Source of the DNA: Hymenobacter metallicola
GTDB taxonomy: Bacteria > Bacteroidota > Bacteroidia > Cytophagales > Hymenobacteraceae
Direction: 5' to 3'
Assembly (NCBI RefSeq): GCF_004745645.1
Contig: NZ_SRMB01000004.1
Span: forward strand, 310,001-374,000
Length of the DNA stretch: 64,000 nucleotides
In this document: in pieces, positions 8,825 to 17,830 of the stretch
Position numbering within the stretch: the stretch's first letter is position 1
Layout: every line of letters starts with the position of its first letter
The notes under the pieces: model-generated
Database searches by the model: none
What the model was told of the DNA's origin: nothing
The model's input: only the letters and a program-made list of their open reading frames with translations
Made by a program: the position numbers and the translations under genes

Positions 8825-11800
8825 TTACATCGCCTTATACTCGTTCCAGCTCTTGATCTTCAGATCCTTCATTTCTAGGGTGCAGAAGGCTTGGATAAAG
8901 GCCTTGGCCAGGCGGGCGTTGGTCAGCAGCGGGATGCCGAAGTCCACGGCGGTGCGGCGGATTTTGTAGTCGTTATCCAGCTCGCCCTTCGAGAGGTTCT
9001 TGGGGATGTTGATGACCAGGTCAATCTTCTTCTCCTTGAGGTAGGTCAGCACGTTGGGCTCCTGCATTTCATCGGGCCAGTAGAGCAGGCTGCTCGGCAC
9101 GCCGTTTTCGGCGAAGAAGCGGTGCGTGCCCTGGGTGGCGTAGATGAGGTAGCCCTTTTTCACGAGCCGCTCCACGGCCGACAGCAAGGCCACTTTCGAC
9201 TTGATGGGGCCGCCGGAAATCAGCACCGACTTCTGGGGAATCTTGTAGCCCACGCTCAGCATCGACTTCAGCAGGGCTTCCTCGGCCGTGTCGCCGAGGC
9301 AGCCTACTTCGCCGGTGCTCACCATGTCCACGCGCATCACGGGGTCGGCGCCGGGCAGGCGGGTGAAGGAGAACTGCGGAGCCTTCACGCCCACGAAGGG
9401 CAAGTCGTAGACCCGCTCACTCTCGTCCCGCTCCACTTTCAGGCCCAGCAGCACCTGGGTGGCCTTTTTGATGAGGTTGTTGCCCGAAATCTTCGACACG
9501 AAGGGGTAGCTCCGCGAGGCGCGCAGGTTGCACTCAATCACCCGGATTTCGCCGTTTTTGTCCAGGAACTGGATGTTGAACGGCCCGCTGATTTCGTAGC
9601 GCTTGGCAATCTTCTCGGCAATGTTCTTGAGCTTGCGGATGGTGCGCACGTACACCTTCTGGGGCGGGTAGTACATGGTGGCGTCGCCGGAGTGCACGCC
9701 GGCAAACTCCACGTGCTCCGAAATGGCGTACGACACGATTTCGCCCTTGTCGGCCACTGCGTCGAGCTCAATTTCCTTGGCATCCTGAATAAACTCGGAC
9801 ACCACCACCGGGTACTCGGCGCTGACTTCCTTGGCCGTGCCCAGGAAGTTTTCCAGCTCAAACGGGTTCGACACCACGTTCATGGCCGCACCCGACAGCA
9901 CGTACGAAGGCCGGATCAGCACCGGGAAGCCCACTTCCTGCACAAACTGGAGCATGGCTTCGAGCGAGGTCAGCTCTTTCCAGCGGGGCTGGGCAATGCC
10001 GAGCTCGTCCATGATGCTGGAGAACTTGTGGCGGTTTTCGGCTTGGTCAATCATGGCCGCCGTAGTGCCCAGAATCGGCGCGTTGGCGTCTTCCAGGCGG
10101 GTGGCCAGGTTGTTGGGAATCTGCCCGCCGGTGCTCAGAATCACGCCCTGGGGCTGCTCGAAGTCCAGAATGTCCATCACCCGCTCGAAGCTCAGCTCCT
10201 CGAAGTACAGCCGGTCCGACACGTCGTAGTCGGTCGATACGGTTTCGGGGTTGTAGTTGATGATGATGGTTTTGTAGCCCTCGGCCGCGGCCGTCTGCAC
10301 GGCATTCACCCCGCACCAGTCAAACTCCACCGACGAGCCGATGCGGTACACGCCCGAGCCCAGTACCACGATGGACTTGCTGGTTTCCCGAGCCAGGTCG
10401 TTTTCGGTGCCGTGGTAGGTGCTGTAGAGGTAGTTGGTTTTGGCCGGGAATTCGGCCGCCAGCGTGTCAATCTGCTTGATGACGGGCAGCACGCCCAGGG
10501 CCTTGCGGCGGGCCCGCACCAGTAGCTCGTCGGCCTTCACGTCGCCTTCGCCCAGGAGCTTAACGGCAATCTGCTGGTCGGAGAAGCCGGCTTTCTTAGC
10601 TTCGCGCAGCAGCTGGGTTTCCAGGGCGTCCACCCCGTTGCCGCGCCCGGCGGCGAGCTGCTGGCCGAGCTGGAAAATGGTAAACAGGCGCTGCAAAAAC
10701 CACAGGTCGATTTTGGTCAGCTCGTGGATTTGCTCGATGCTGTAGCCCGCCTCAAAGGCCAGGTTGATGGCGAAGATGCGCTCCTCGTTCGGCTCGCTCA
10801 GCAGCTTGTCGATGGTAGCATTATCGACACTTTCGGGCTTGTTGGCCACGAAGCCGCGCTTGCCGGTGTCCAGCATGCGCAAACCCTTCTGAATGGCTTC
10901 CTCGAAGGATTTGCCGATGGCCATGACCTCGCCCACGCTCTTCATGGCCGAGCCAATCTGCCGGTTTACGCCCTCAAACTTGCCCAGGTCCCAGCGCGGC
11001 AGCTTCACCACCACGTAGTCCAGGGCCGGCTCGAAGAAGGCCGAAGTCGTCTGGGTTACGCTGTTTTTCAGCTCCGAGAGCGAGTAGCCCAGGCTCAGCT
11101 TGGCCGCCACAAAGGCCAGCGGGTAGCCCGTAGCCTTGGACGCCAGCGCCGAGGAGCGCGACAAGCGGGCATTCACCTCAATTACGCGGTAGTCTTCCGA
11201 CACGGGGTCGAGGGCGTACTGAATGTTGCACTCGCCCACGATGCCCAGGTGGCGGATGGTCTTGATGCCGATGCTGCGCAGCTTGTGGTACTCGCGGTTG
11301 CTCAGGGTCTGCGACGGGGCCACTACGATGCTTTCCCCGGTGTGAATCCCGATGGGGTCGAAGTTCTCCATGTTGCAGACCGTGATGCAGTTGTCGTACT
11401 GGTCGCGCACCACTTCGTACTCCACTTCCTTCCACCCTTTCAGCGACTCTTCCACCAGGATCTGGTCGGAAGTCGTGAAGGATTTCTGGGCCAGGGCCCG
11501 CAGCTCGTCCATGTTGTTGGCGAAGCCGCTGCCCAGGCCGCCCAGGGCAAATGCCGCCCGCACGATAATCGGGAAGCCGATTCGCTCCCCGGCCGCCAGG
11601 GCGTCTTCCATCGTCGTGACGGCCACGCTACGGGCCGTGAACACGCCAATCTGGTCGAGCTTGTCCTTGAAAATGTCCCGGTCCTCGGTGTCGATGATGC
11701 TTTGCACGGGCGTGCCCAGCACTTTCACATTGTACTTCTCAAACACCCCGGCGCGGTACAAGGCCACGGCGCAGTTCAGGGCCGTTTGGCCGCCAAAGGC

Positions 11801-12055
11801 TACCAGAATGCCGTCGGGCTGTTCCTTTTTGATGACTTCCTCCACGAAGAAGGGCGTCACCGGCAGGAAGTACACGTCGTCGGCAATGTTGTCCGACGTC
11901 TGCACGGTGGCAATATTGGGGTTGATGAGGATGGTGCGGATGCCTTCCTCTTTCAGCGCCTTGAGGGCCTGGGAGCCGGAGTAGTCGAACTCACCGGCCT
12001 CGCCAATTTTCAGCGCGCCGGAACCGAGGATGAGAACTTTGTTGGGTTTGTTCAT
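8825..12055 (-). CDS. carB: Carbamoyl-phosphate synthase large subunit
   Basis: 1076 residues, the usual CarB length, starting at MNKPNKVLILGSGALKIGEA (12055). The open frame continues 39 codons upstream, but that part comes from a repeat element and carA-distal sequence, so it is rejected. Two homologous ATP-grasp halves are visible: the first opens with the GSGALKIGEAGEFDYSG motif, the second with IVVLGSGVYRIGSSVEFDW. A C-terminal methylglyoxal-synthase-like regulatory domain ends the protein (SKVALLSAVERLVKKGYLIYATQGTH). It makes carbamoyl phosphate from bicarbonate, ATP and ammonia channelled from CarA, for both arginine (ArgF') and pyrimidines. It is separated from carA by a repeat-bracketed orphan gene, which is unusual because carAB are normally adjacent. 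Confidence 0.97.
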   Translation of the reverse strand: MNKPNKVLILGSGALKIGEAGEFDYSGSQALKALKEEGIRTILINPNIATVQTSDNIADDVYFLPVTPFFVEEVIKKEQPDGILVAFGGQTALNCAVALYRAGVFEKYNVKVLGTPVQSIIDTEDRDIFKDKLDQIGVFTARSVAVTTMEDALAAGERIGFPIIVRAAFALGGLGSGFANNMDELRALAQKSFTTSDQILVEESLKGWKEVEYEVVRDQYDNCITVCNMENFDPIGIHTGESIVVAPSQTLSNREYHKLRSIGIKTIRHLGIVGECNIQYALDPVSEDYRVIEVNARLSRSSALASKATGYPLAFVAAKLSLGYSLSELKNSVTQTTSAFFEPALDYVVVKLPRWDLGKFEGVNRQIGSAMKSVGEVMAIGKSFEEAIQKGLRMLDTGKRGFVANKPESVDNATIDKLLSEPNEERIFAINLAFEAGYSIEQIHELTKIDLWFLQRLFTIFQLGQQLAAGRGNGVDALETQLLREAKKAGFSDQQIAVKLLGEGDVKADELLVRARRKALGVLPVIKQIDTLAAEFPAKTNYLYSTYHGTENDLARETSKSIVVLGSGVYRIGSSVEFDWCGVNAVQTAAAEGYKTIIINYNPETVSTDYDVSDRLYFEELSFERVMDILDFEQPQGVILSTGGQIPNNLATRLEDANAPILGTTAAMIDQAENRHKFSSIMDELGIAQPRWKELTSLEAMLQFVQEVGFPVLIRPSYVLSGAAMNVVSNPFELENFLGTAKEVSAEYPVVVSEFIQDAKEIELDAVADKGEIVSYAISEHVEFAGVHSGDATMYYPPQKVYVRTIRKLKNIAEKIAKRYEISGPFNIQFLDKNGEIRVIECNLRASRSYPFVSKISGNNLIKKATQVLLGLKVERDESERVYDLPFVGVKAPQFSFTRLPGADPVMRVDMVSTGEVGCLGDTAEEALLKSMLSVGYKIPQKSVLISGGPIKSKVALLSAVERLVKKGYLIYATQGTHRFFAENGVPSSLLYWPDEMQEPNVLTYLKEKKIDLVINIPKNLSKGELDNDYKIRRTAVDFGIPLLTNARLAKAFIQAFCTLEMKDLKIKSWNEYKAM

Positions 12056-12127
12056 TCGAAGGGTTGGGTAACAGACCAGTGAGAGTCGTGTTAAAAAGGC
12101 GGTCGGGTTTCGTTGTTGATTGAGGGT

Positions 12128-12167
12128 GTCATACTGAGCTTGCCGAAGCATCTCTACTGCTTCGTTG
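12128..12167 (+). repeat. 40-bp repeat, family A, left flank of orphan gene
   Basis: It begins GTCATACTGAGCTTGCCGA and ends CTGCTTCGTTG. It matches the reverse complement of 12653-12692 at 37 of 40 positions and that of 23558-23597 at 38 of 40. It ends 7 bp before the stop of the minus-strand orphan gene at 12175. Confidence 0.85.
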
Positions 12168-12174
12168 GGCAAGC

Positions 12175-12624
12175 TTAGTGGTTGGCATCATACTGTTCCT
12201 GCAGATGCTTGCCTATGATGTTTAAGTATCGAATTGTGGTAGCGGTAGGCAGTTTGCTCTTTTCAACAAAGGCTACATATTCGCGAAGGACATCATCAAC
12301 ATGGACGCCGTTGAAAATAGTCGTAGCGCCTTTGTACACTATGAAAATGCGTCGCTCAGCGTGTGGGCTACTCAACTTATAAGAGTATATACCATCCTTG
12401 AAAACGTAGTCATCATGTTTAGCCAAGTTGAAGACGTAAATAGGAAACGTATTCTGTGGCAAACGTTCTCGACGTTTGATAGCCAAGTTTATCCGCCGTA
12501 GAACACTATCTGGCACATCCACCTGCTTAAATGGTGAAGACGCATATTTTGGCTTTTGTTGGCTATATGCACTTCCACTTAAAGCAATTGCTAAGAGTAG
12601 AACGAGACGTTTGCTTTGAATCAT
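12175..12624 (-). CDS. Hypothetical exported protein between inverted repeats
   Basis: 149 residues from the ATG at 12624 (MIQSKRLVLLLAIALSGSAY then SQQ), which gives a standard signal peptide; an in-frame start six codons earlier is less likely. The mature protein has NTFPIYVFNLAKHDDYVFKD and RRIFIVYKGATTIFNG segments; no family recognised. It is AT-richer than the neighbouring carA and carB, which it separates. Inverted copies of a 40-bp repeat lie just downstream (12128-12167) and upstream (12653-12692), so gene plus repeats looks like an inserted unit. Periplasmic location is inferred from the signal peptide. Confidence 0.65.
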   Translation of the reverse strand: MIQSKRLVLLLAIALSGSAYSQQKPKYASSPFKQVDVPDSVLRRINLAIKRRERLPQNTFPIYVFNLAKHDDYVFKDGIYSYKLSSPHAERRIFIVYKGATTIFNGVHVDDVLREYVAFVEKSKLPTATTIRYLNIIGKHLQEQYDANH

Positions 12625-12652
12625 TATGGCTCTTAGCAACATTTAAATTTTA

Positions 12653-12692
12653 CAACGAAGCGGTAGAGATGCTTCGACAAGCTCAGCATGAC
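12653..12692 (-). repeat. 40-bp repeat, family A, right flank of orphan gene
   Basis: It begins CAACGAAGCGGTAGAGATGC. It is the inverted partner of 12128-12167 (37 of 40), starting 28 bp upstream of the orphan gene start. Confidence 0.85.
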
Positions 12693-12732
12693 GTGCTTGC
12701 GTTAGTTTTTTGCCGCAGACGGAAGAACGGTA

Positions 12733-12815
12733 TGTAGAGACGCATATTTGCGTCTCATCGTTGAACGAAACCAGCGAATGGCGCGGACGACGAGACGCAA
12801 GTATGCGTCTCTACA
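12733..12815. repeat. Long fold-back repeat, family B
   Basis: The left arm (12733-12756) starts TGTAGAGACGCATA. The right arm (12792-12815) ends ATGCGTCTCTACA. The 24-bp arms are complementary at 23 positions around a 35-nt loop. A second, more diverged copy is at 40569-40649. The right arm overlaps the carA stop codon. Confidence 0.8.
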
Positions 12816-13896
12816 CCTTGGCTTTGTACTCCGCTACGGCCTTCAGGAAGTCGTCGAACAGGTACTCCGTATCCTCGGGGCCGCCGGCGGCTTCGGGGTG
12901 AAACTGGGTGGAGAAGAAGGGCTTGGTTTTGTGCTTGATACCTTCGCAGGTGCCGTCGTTCAGGTTCTCGAACAGCATGTCCCACTCGGCGGGCAGCGTG
13001 GCGGTGTCCACGGCGAAGCCGTGGTTCTGGCTGGTGATGTAGCTGCGCTTGGTGCCCGTGAGCAGCACCGGCTGGTTGTGGCTGCGGTGGCCGTACTTGA
13101 GCTTGAACGTGTCGCCGCCGGCGGCCAGGCCCATGAGCTGGGAGCCCAGGCAAATGCCGAAGATGGGCTTGTCCTGCTGCAAAGCGGCTTGCAGGTGCTG
13201 AATGGTCGGCTCACACATTTTCGGGTCGCCGGGGCCGTTCGAGAGGAACAGACCGTCGTAGTCGAGCGTGCTGAAGTCGTAGTCCCAGGGCACGCGGATG
13301 AGCTCCACGTCGCGCTGGAGGAAGCAGCGGATGATGTTGGTCTTGGTGCCGCAGTCAACGAGCACGATTTTGTGCTGGCCGTTGCCGTAGCGCTGCACCT
13401 CGCGGGGGCTCACCTGGGCTACGAGGTTGTCCTGGTTGGGGTCGTGCAGCTCCACATCTTCCTCGGCCACGATTTTGCCCAGCATGGCGCCTTTCTCCCG
13501 CAGGATTTTGGTCAGCATGCGGGTATCCACGCCGAAGATGCCGGGAATGTTGTACTCCTTGAGCCAGTCGCCGAGGCTTTTGGCGGCGTTCCAGTGGCTG
13601 TGCTCCTCGGAGTAATAATTCACCACCAGCCCGGCAATGTGAATCTTGTCCGACTCAAAAATCTTTGAAATCGACTCGTACAATTCCTCGCCGGGCACGC
13701 CGTAATTGCCCACCATGGGGTAGGTCAGCACCAGAATCTGGCCGGCGAAGGACGGGTCGGTGAGGTTTTCGGGGTAGCCGGTCATGGCCGTGCTAAACAC
13801 CACCTCGCCCGCGGACGAGGTAAAGGCGCCGAACGATTGGCCCTCGATTTCGGTGCCGTCTTCGAGAATGAGTTTTACCGTTTTAGCGTTTTCCAC
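12811..13896 (-). CDS. carA: Carbamoyl-phosphate synthase small subunit
   Basis: 361 residues, normal for the family. The N-terminal CPSase domain carries STAMTGYPENLTDPSFAGQI. The class I glutamine amidotransferase domain contains DCGTKTNIIR, LSNGPGDP, the nucleophile Cys249 in FGICLGSQ, and the FHPEAAGGPEDT triad segment. The residue after GICLG is Ser, where His is commonest. It hydrolyses glutamine and passes ammonia to CarB. The stop codon lies inside a family B fold-back repeat, which may act as terminator or mRNA-end hairpin. It is followed by an orphan gene and then carB on the same strand, and preceded by a 491-bp gene-free stretch after argD. Confidence 0.96.
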   Translation of the reverse strand: MENAKTVKLILEDGTEIEGQSFGAFTSSAGEVVFSTAMTGYPENLTDPSFAGQILVLTYPMVGNYGVPGEELYESISKIFESDKIHIAGLVVNYYSEEHSHWNAAKSLGDWLKEYNIPGIFGVDTRMLTKILREKGAMLGKIVAEEDVELHDPNQDNLVAQVSPREVQRYGNGQHKIVLVDCGTKTNIIRCFLQRDVELIRVPWDYDFSTLDYDGLFLSNGPGDPKMCEPTIQHLQAALQQDKPIFGICLGSQLMGLAAGGDTFKLKYGHRSHNQPVLLTGTKRSYITSQNHGFAVDTATLPAEWDMLFENLNDGTCEGIKHKTKPFFSTQFHPEAAGGPEDTEYLFDDFLKAVAEYKAKV

Positions 13897-14387
13897 TCTG
13901 TTATGCGAAAAAAAGGTTTACTCTATTATTGATTTTTTGCGGGAAGCTCCCCCGGCCCCGCATCTGCTGTATGCGCAGAGTCCCAAAGAGAGGGGGAGCC
14001 AGACGGGCAGTAGCGTCAGTAGTAGTCAGGCGGCGGGGGCGCAGCGTCGCCTCAACCATCTTTTGCAGCCGCCCGGATACTATTTCGGCTGGAACAGGAC
14101 CATAAATCAGGGGTCTGTTCCAGCCGAAGCAGAAGGAAAGCCAAGCGGGAGAGAAAGAAGGTAAATCAATCTGGCCCGCGCACTGCCGCTCCCAGATGTC
14201 AGGCATCGGGAAATCGGGTGGGCACGACTGCGGAAGGGAAAAGACGGTGGCCGTTCTTTCGCGGAAAGAACCAGCCGGTTGCTGCGCAAGGGAGGCCAAT
14301 GGCAGCGTGCAGCTTATCGGAAGGGGAGCTTGGCTCTGGAACCTCGTCGTGCTACTCATTGGGGCTGCAAGTTAGGCCACAAGTCGC
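13897..14387. other. Gene-free stretch between argD and carA
   Basis: 491 bp. A frame open at 13901-14359 on the minus strand has no recognisable domain and poor codon character, so it is not called. The one clear structure is a perfect 14-bp inverted repeat, TTCGGCTGGAACAG (14084-14097) with CTGTTCCAGCCGAA (14115-14128), 17-nt loop. A carA promoter should lie here, but no convincing TAnnTTTG was found. Confidence 0.6.
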
Positions 14388-15527
14388 TTACTTTTTCACC
14401 TCGGCCGGAATAAGTGCGTACAGCGCCTGCAAAAACCGGTCGACTTCCTCCTTAGTGATGTTCAGTGGCGGCAGCAGACGGAGCACCGTAGGATCGGAGG
14501 CATTGCCGACGAAGATGTGGTACTCCGAGAGCAGCTTGTCGCGCACGTCCTTGATGGGAAAGTCGTACTTGATGCCCACCATCAGGCCCCGGCCGCGGAT
14601 TTCCTCAGCCCCGGCCTTGGCTTCGAGCTCCTGCCGCAGATACTGGCCCATTTCCGCCGCGTGGCTCAGCAGGTTTTCCTGCTCAATAACTTCCAGCACG
14701 GCCAGGGCCGCCGCGCAGGCCAGGTGGTTGCCGCCGAAGGTGGTGCCCAGCAAGCCGTAGGAAGCCTTCAGCTCGGGCGCAATCAGGATGCCACCGATGG
14801 GGAAGCCGTTGCCCATGCCCTTGGCCACCGAAATAACGTCGGGGCGGATACCAGCGTGCTGGTGGGCGAAGAACTTGCCGCTGCGGCCGTAGCCGCTCTG
14901 CACTTCGTCGGCAATGAGCAGGGCCCCGTACTGCTTGCACAGCGCGGCCAAGCCTTGCAGGAACTCGTCGGACGGCATGATGATGCCGCCCACGCCCTGG
15001 ATGGGCTCAATGATGGCCGCGCACACGTCGCCACCCTGCAGCTGCTTTTCGACGGCGGCCAGGTCGTAGTCTACGAAGGTAATGCCGTGGCCGGCGTTGA
15101 AGGGCGCTACTATCTTGGGATTATCAGTAGCCGCGACTGCCCCCGACGTGCGGCCGTGGAAAGCGCCTTTGAAGGCAATGACGCGGCTTTTCCCGGTGTG
15201 GAAGGAAGCCAGCTTCAGGGCGTTTTCGTTGGCCTCGGCGCCGGAGTTGCACAGGAACAAGGAGAAGTCCTCGTAGCCCGATACCTGCCCGAGCTTGCGG
15301 GCCAACTGCTGCTGAATCGGAATCTGCACCGAGTTGGAGTAGAAGCCGATGTTCTGCAGCTGCTCGGTGAGACGCTGCACGTAGTGCGGGTGGCTGTGGC
15401 CGATGGAAATAACGGCGTGCCCGCCGTAGAAATCCAGGTATTCCTGGCCCTTATCGTCCCAGAGTTTCGCCCCGAGCGCCTTGACCGGCGTGATGTTGAC
15501 GAGCGGATAAACGTTGAAAAGCTCCAT
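14388..15527 (-). CDS. argD: N-acylornithine aminotransferase
   Basis: 379 residues from MELFNVYPLV (15527); the longer frame upstream is argC sequence read in another frame. It is a class III PLP aminotransferase: NSGAEANENALKLA, AFHGRTSGA, ADEVQSGYGR (D208) and the PLP lysine K236 in SVAKGMGNGFPIGG. Role: conversion of N-acylglutamate semialdehyde to N-acylornithine, using glutamate as amino donor. Its ATG overlaps the argC stop as TAATG, so translation is probably coupled. It is last in the GNAT-argG-argC-argD run. Whether the acyl group is succinyl or acetyl cannot be read from this sequence alone. Confidence 0.95.
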   Translation of the reverse strand: MELFNVYPLVNITPVKALGAKLWDDKGQEYLDFYGGHAVISIGHSHPHYVQRLTEQLQNIGFYSNSVQIPIQQQLARKLGQVSGYEDFSLFLCNSGAEANENALKLASFHTGKSRVIAFKGAFHGRTSGAVAATDNPKIVAPFNAGHGITFVDYDLAAVEKQLQGGDVCAAIIEPIQGVGGIIMPSDEFLQGLAALCKQYGALLIADEVQSGYGRSGKFFAHQHAGIRPDVISVAKGMGNGFPIGGILIAPELKASYGLLGTTFGGNHLACAAALAVLEVIEQENLLSHAAEMGQYLRQELEAKAGAEEIRGRGLMVGIKYDFPIKDVRDKLLSEYHIFVGNASDPTVLRLLPPLNITKEEVDRFLQALYALIPAEVKK

Positions 15528-16507
15528 TAGAAAAGCACCGATTTGAGGTTGAGTCCCGTCGTTTCCGGCAGGCCAAAAAGCAGATTCATATTCTGGACGG
15601 CCTGGCCCGAAGCGCCCTTCACCAGGTTGTCGATAACCGAGGTGATGAGCAGCTGCTTGCCGAGTTTCTGCACGTGCAGCAGGCACTTGTTGGTGTTGAC
15701 CACCTGCTTCAAATGCACTTCCTTGTCCGACACGGTCGTAAACGGCGCGTCGGCGTAGAACTTCCGGTACAGCTCGCGCGCCTCATCCTGGCTTAACTCC
15801 GAAGGCGTGTAGACGCTGGCGAAAATGCCCCGGGCGAAGTTGCCGCGGTAAGGTACGAAGTAGATTTCCCCGCCGGGCTGGCTTTGCAGCTGGGTTAGGC
15901 TCTCCCCTATTTCGCCCAGGTGCTGATGGGTGAAGGGCTTGTAGATGGACACGTTGTTGGTGCGCCACGAGAAGTGCACCGTCTCCGACAAGCTTTGCCC
16001 CGCGCCCGTGGAGCCGGTTATAGCCGACACGTGCACGTCCTCGGTCAGCTTACCGGCCTGAGCCAGGGGCAGCAAGGCCAGCTGAATGGCCGTGGCAAAG
16101 CAGCCGGGATTGGCAATGCTCTGGGCCTGCTGAATCCGGCTTTTATTGAGCTCAGGCAAGCCGTAGACAAACTCCCGGTCGGCAAATTCGGCGTTGGCCT
16201 CCAGGCGGAAGTCGTTGCTCAGGTCGATGACGTGGGTGGTGTCGGGCAGCGGGTTCTTCTCCAGCCAGGCTTTCGAGTTGCCGTGGCCCAGGCACAGAAA
16301 TACCACGTCTTCGTCGCCGGCCAACTTATCGGCAAACACCAGGTCGGTGTCGCCCACCAGGTCGTCGTGCACCTGATGCACGGGGTTGCCCGCGTTGGAC
16401 GAGCTGACGATGCCGCCCAGCTCCACAAACTCGTGGTGGAGCAGGATGCGGATGAGCTCCCCGGCCGTGTAGCCAGCCCCGCCCACAATACCGGCCTTAA
16501 TTTTCAT
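15527..16507 (-). CDS. argC: N-acylglutamyl-phosphate reductase
   Basis: 326 residues. The N-terminal NADP-binding segment is GIVGGAGYTAGELIRILL, and the catalytic cysteine is C136 in ANPGCFATAIQLAL. VSAITGSTGAGQ and the C-terminal dimerisation half follow. It reduces the acyl-phosphate made by ArgB to the semialdehyde used by ArgD. It overlaps argG by 11 bp and argD by 1 bp, a tight operon. Confidence 0.96.
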   Translation of the reverse strand: MKIKAGIVGGAGYTAGELIRILLHHEFVELGGIVSSSNAGNPVHQVHDDLVGDTDLVFADKLAGDEDVVFLCLGHGNSKAWLEKNPLPDTTHVIDLSNDFRLEANAEFADREFVYGLPELNKSRIQQAQSIANPGCFATAIQLALLPLAQAGKLTEDVHVSAITGSTGAGQSLSETVHFSWRTNNVSIYKPFTHQHLGEIGESLTQLQSQPGGEIYFVPYRGNFARGIFASVYTPSELSQDEARELYRKFYADAPFTTVSDKEVHLKQVVNTNKCLLHVQKLGKQLLITSVIDNLVKGASGQAVQNMNLLFGLPETTGLNLKSVLF

Positions 16508-17684
16508 CGTTGAAAGAGGAGTGAATGCGCAGCTGGTTGCTGAAAATCTTGATAAAGCCCTTGGCGTCGCGGCCGTCCCAGGCGTCGTTTTCCTCGCCGT
16601 AAGTGGCCACCTTGGAGCGCATCATGTCGTACTTCGACTCGATGCCCTGCAGCTCAAACTGGTAGAGCTTCAGCGTCACGAACACCTTGCCCGATACCCG
16701 CTCCTGCGACGATGTCAGCAGGGCTTCGAAGTCGCGCATCACCGGGTCGAGGTACTGGGCCTCGTGCAGCAGCGTGCCGTACCAGTTGGCCACGTAGTCC
16801 TTGTGCAGCAGCTGCCAGCGCGACGACGTGTGCTTTTCCAGCAAATGGTGAGCCTTGAGCAGAATCAACGGGGCAGGCGCCTCGAAGCCCACGCGGCCCT
16901 TGATGCCCAGAATCGTGTCGCCCACGTGGGTGTCGCGGCCAATGGCGTAGGTGCCGGCCAGCTCGTTCAGGGCCTGAATCAGGGCCACCGGGTTCATCGT
17001 CTCGCCATTCAGGGCCACCGGCTCGCCTTTCTCGAAGGTGATTTCAATGCTGGTAGGCTCCGTGGCGCTAAGCTGGGTAGGATACGCCGACTCCGGCAAG
17101 GCCTGGTGCGAGGTCAGGGTTTCGACGCCGCCGACGCTGGTGCCCCAGATACCCTTGTTAATCGAGTATTTGGCTTTTTCCCAGCTCATCTCGAAGCCGT
17201 GCTTATTCAGAAAGTCGATTTCGGCCTGGCGCGAGAGTTTCAGGTCGCGGATGGGCGTGATAATTTCCGTATTGGGCGCAATCACCGAGAAGGCCACGTC
17301 GAAACGCACCTGGTCGTTGCCGGCCCCGGTGCTGCCGTGGGCAATGTAGTCGGCCTTATGCTCGCGGGCGTACTCGGCCAGGGCCAGGCTCTGAAACATT
17401 CGCTCGGCACTGACGCTCAGCGGGTAGGTATCGTTCTTGAGGATGTTGCCGAAGATAAGGTAGCGTAAGCAGTCCTGGTAGAATCGCTGGGTTACGTCGA
17501 TGACCTCGTGCTTGGTCGAACCCAACTCGTAGGCCCGCTTCTCGATGGCCGTAAGCTCTTCTTCCGAGAACCCGCCGGAGTTGACGATAACCGTGTGAAC
17601 TTCCAGACCCAGTTCGCGGGTCAGGTAAACGACGCAGTAGGACGTATCCAAGCCGCCGCTGTACGCTAAAACTACCTTTTTCAT
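16497..17684 (-). CDS. argG: Argininosuccinate synthase
   Basis: 395 residues with the PP-loop AYSGGLDTSYC at residues 7-17 and HGSTGAGNDQVRFD downstream. It joins citrulline and aspartate with ATP in the penultimate step of arginine synthesis. It lies between the GNAT gene (146-bp gap containing a fold-back repeat) and argC (11-bp overlap). The order GNAT-argG-argC-argD is, from memory, that of Bacteroides. Confidence 0.97.
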   Translation of the reverse strand: MKKVVLAYSGGLDTSYCVVYLTRELGLEVHTVIVNSGGFSEEELTAIEKRAYELGSTKHEVIDVTQRFYQDCLRYLIFGNILKNDTYPLSVSAERMFQSLALAEYAREHKADYIAHGSTGAGNDQVRFDVAFSVIAPNTEIITPIRDLKLSRQAEIDFLNKHGFEMSWEKAKYSINKGIWGTSVGGVETLTSHQALPESAYPTQLSATEPTSIEITFEKGEPVALNGETMNPVALIQALNELAGTYAIGRDTHVGDTILGIKGRVGFEAPAPLILLKAHHLLEKHTSSRWQLLHKDYVANWYGTLLHEAQYLDPVMRDFEALLTSSQERVSGKVFVTLKLYQFELQGIESKYDMMRSKVATYGEENDAWDGRDAKGFIKIFSNQLRIHSSFNDEN

Positions 17685-17723
17685 GTATGAGTGAGTGTAT
17701 TAGATCGTCGTTAGGACGTAAAC

Positions 17724-17813
17724 AGAACGTCATTCCGAGCTTGCCGAGGAATCTCGCGTGCAATGGTATTAATTACTCTTGCACGCGAGATGTCTCCCGT
17801 TGGTCGACATGAC
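17724..17813. repeat. Fold-back repeat, family A2, inside the arginine operon
   Basis: An imperfect palindrome: GAACGTCATTCCGAGC on the left and GGTCGACATGAC on the right, with a perfect inner CTCGCGTGCAA/TTGCACGCGAG stem and a 15-nt AT-rich loop. It lies between the GNAT gene and argG, where it could tune relative mRNA levels (inference). Confidence 0.8.
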
Positions 17814-17830
17814 TAACGATTCGGTTGTAC

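Noticed and set aside
8891..12082. Long plus-strand frames (544 and 452 codons) opposite carB
   Set aside because: Shadows of carB; no domain, skewed composition.
12056..12172. N-terminal extension of carB by 39 codons
   Set aside because: The extension is encoded by the family A repeat and lacks similarity to CarB; the ATG at 12055 gives the standard N-terminus.
12811..13896. Ser instead of His after GICLG in CarA as a sign of an inactive amidotransferase
   Set aside because: The nucleophile cysteine and the HPE segment are intact; this position varies in the family.
13901..14359. 152-codon minus-strand frame between argD and carA
   Set aside because: No domain, poor codon pattern, and it spans an inverted repeat.
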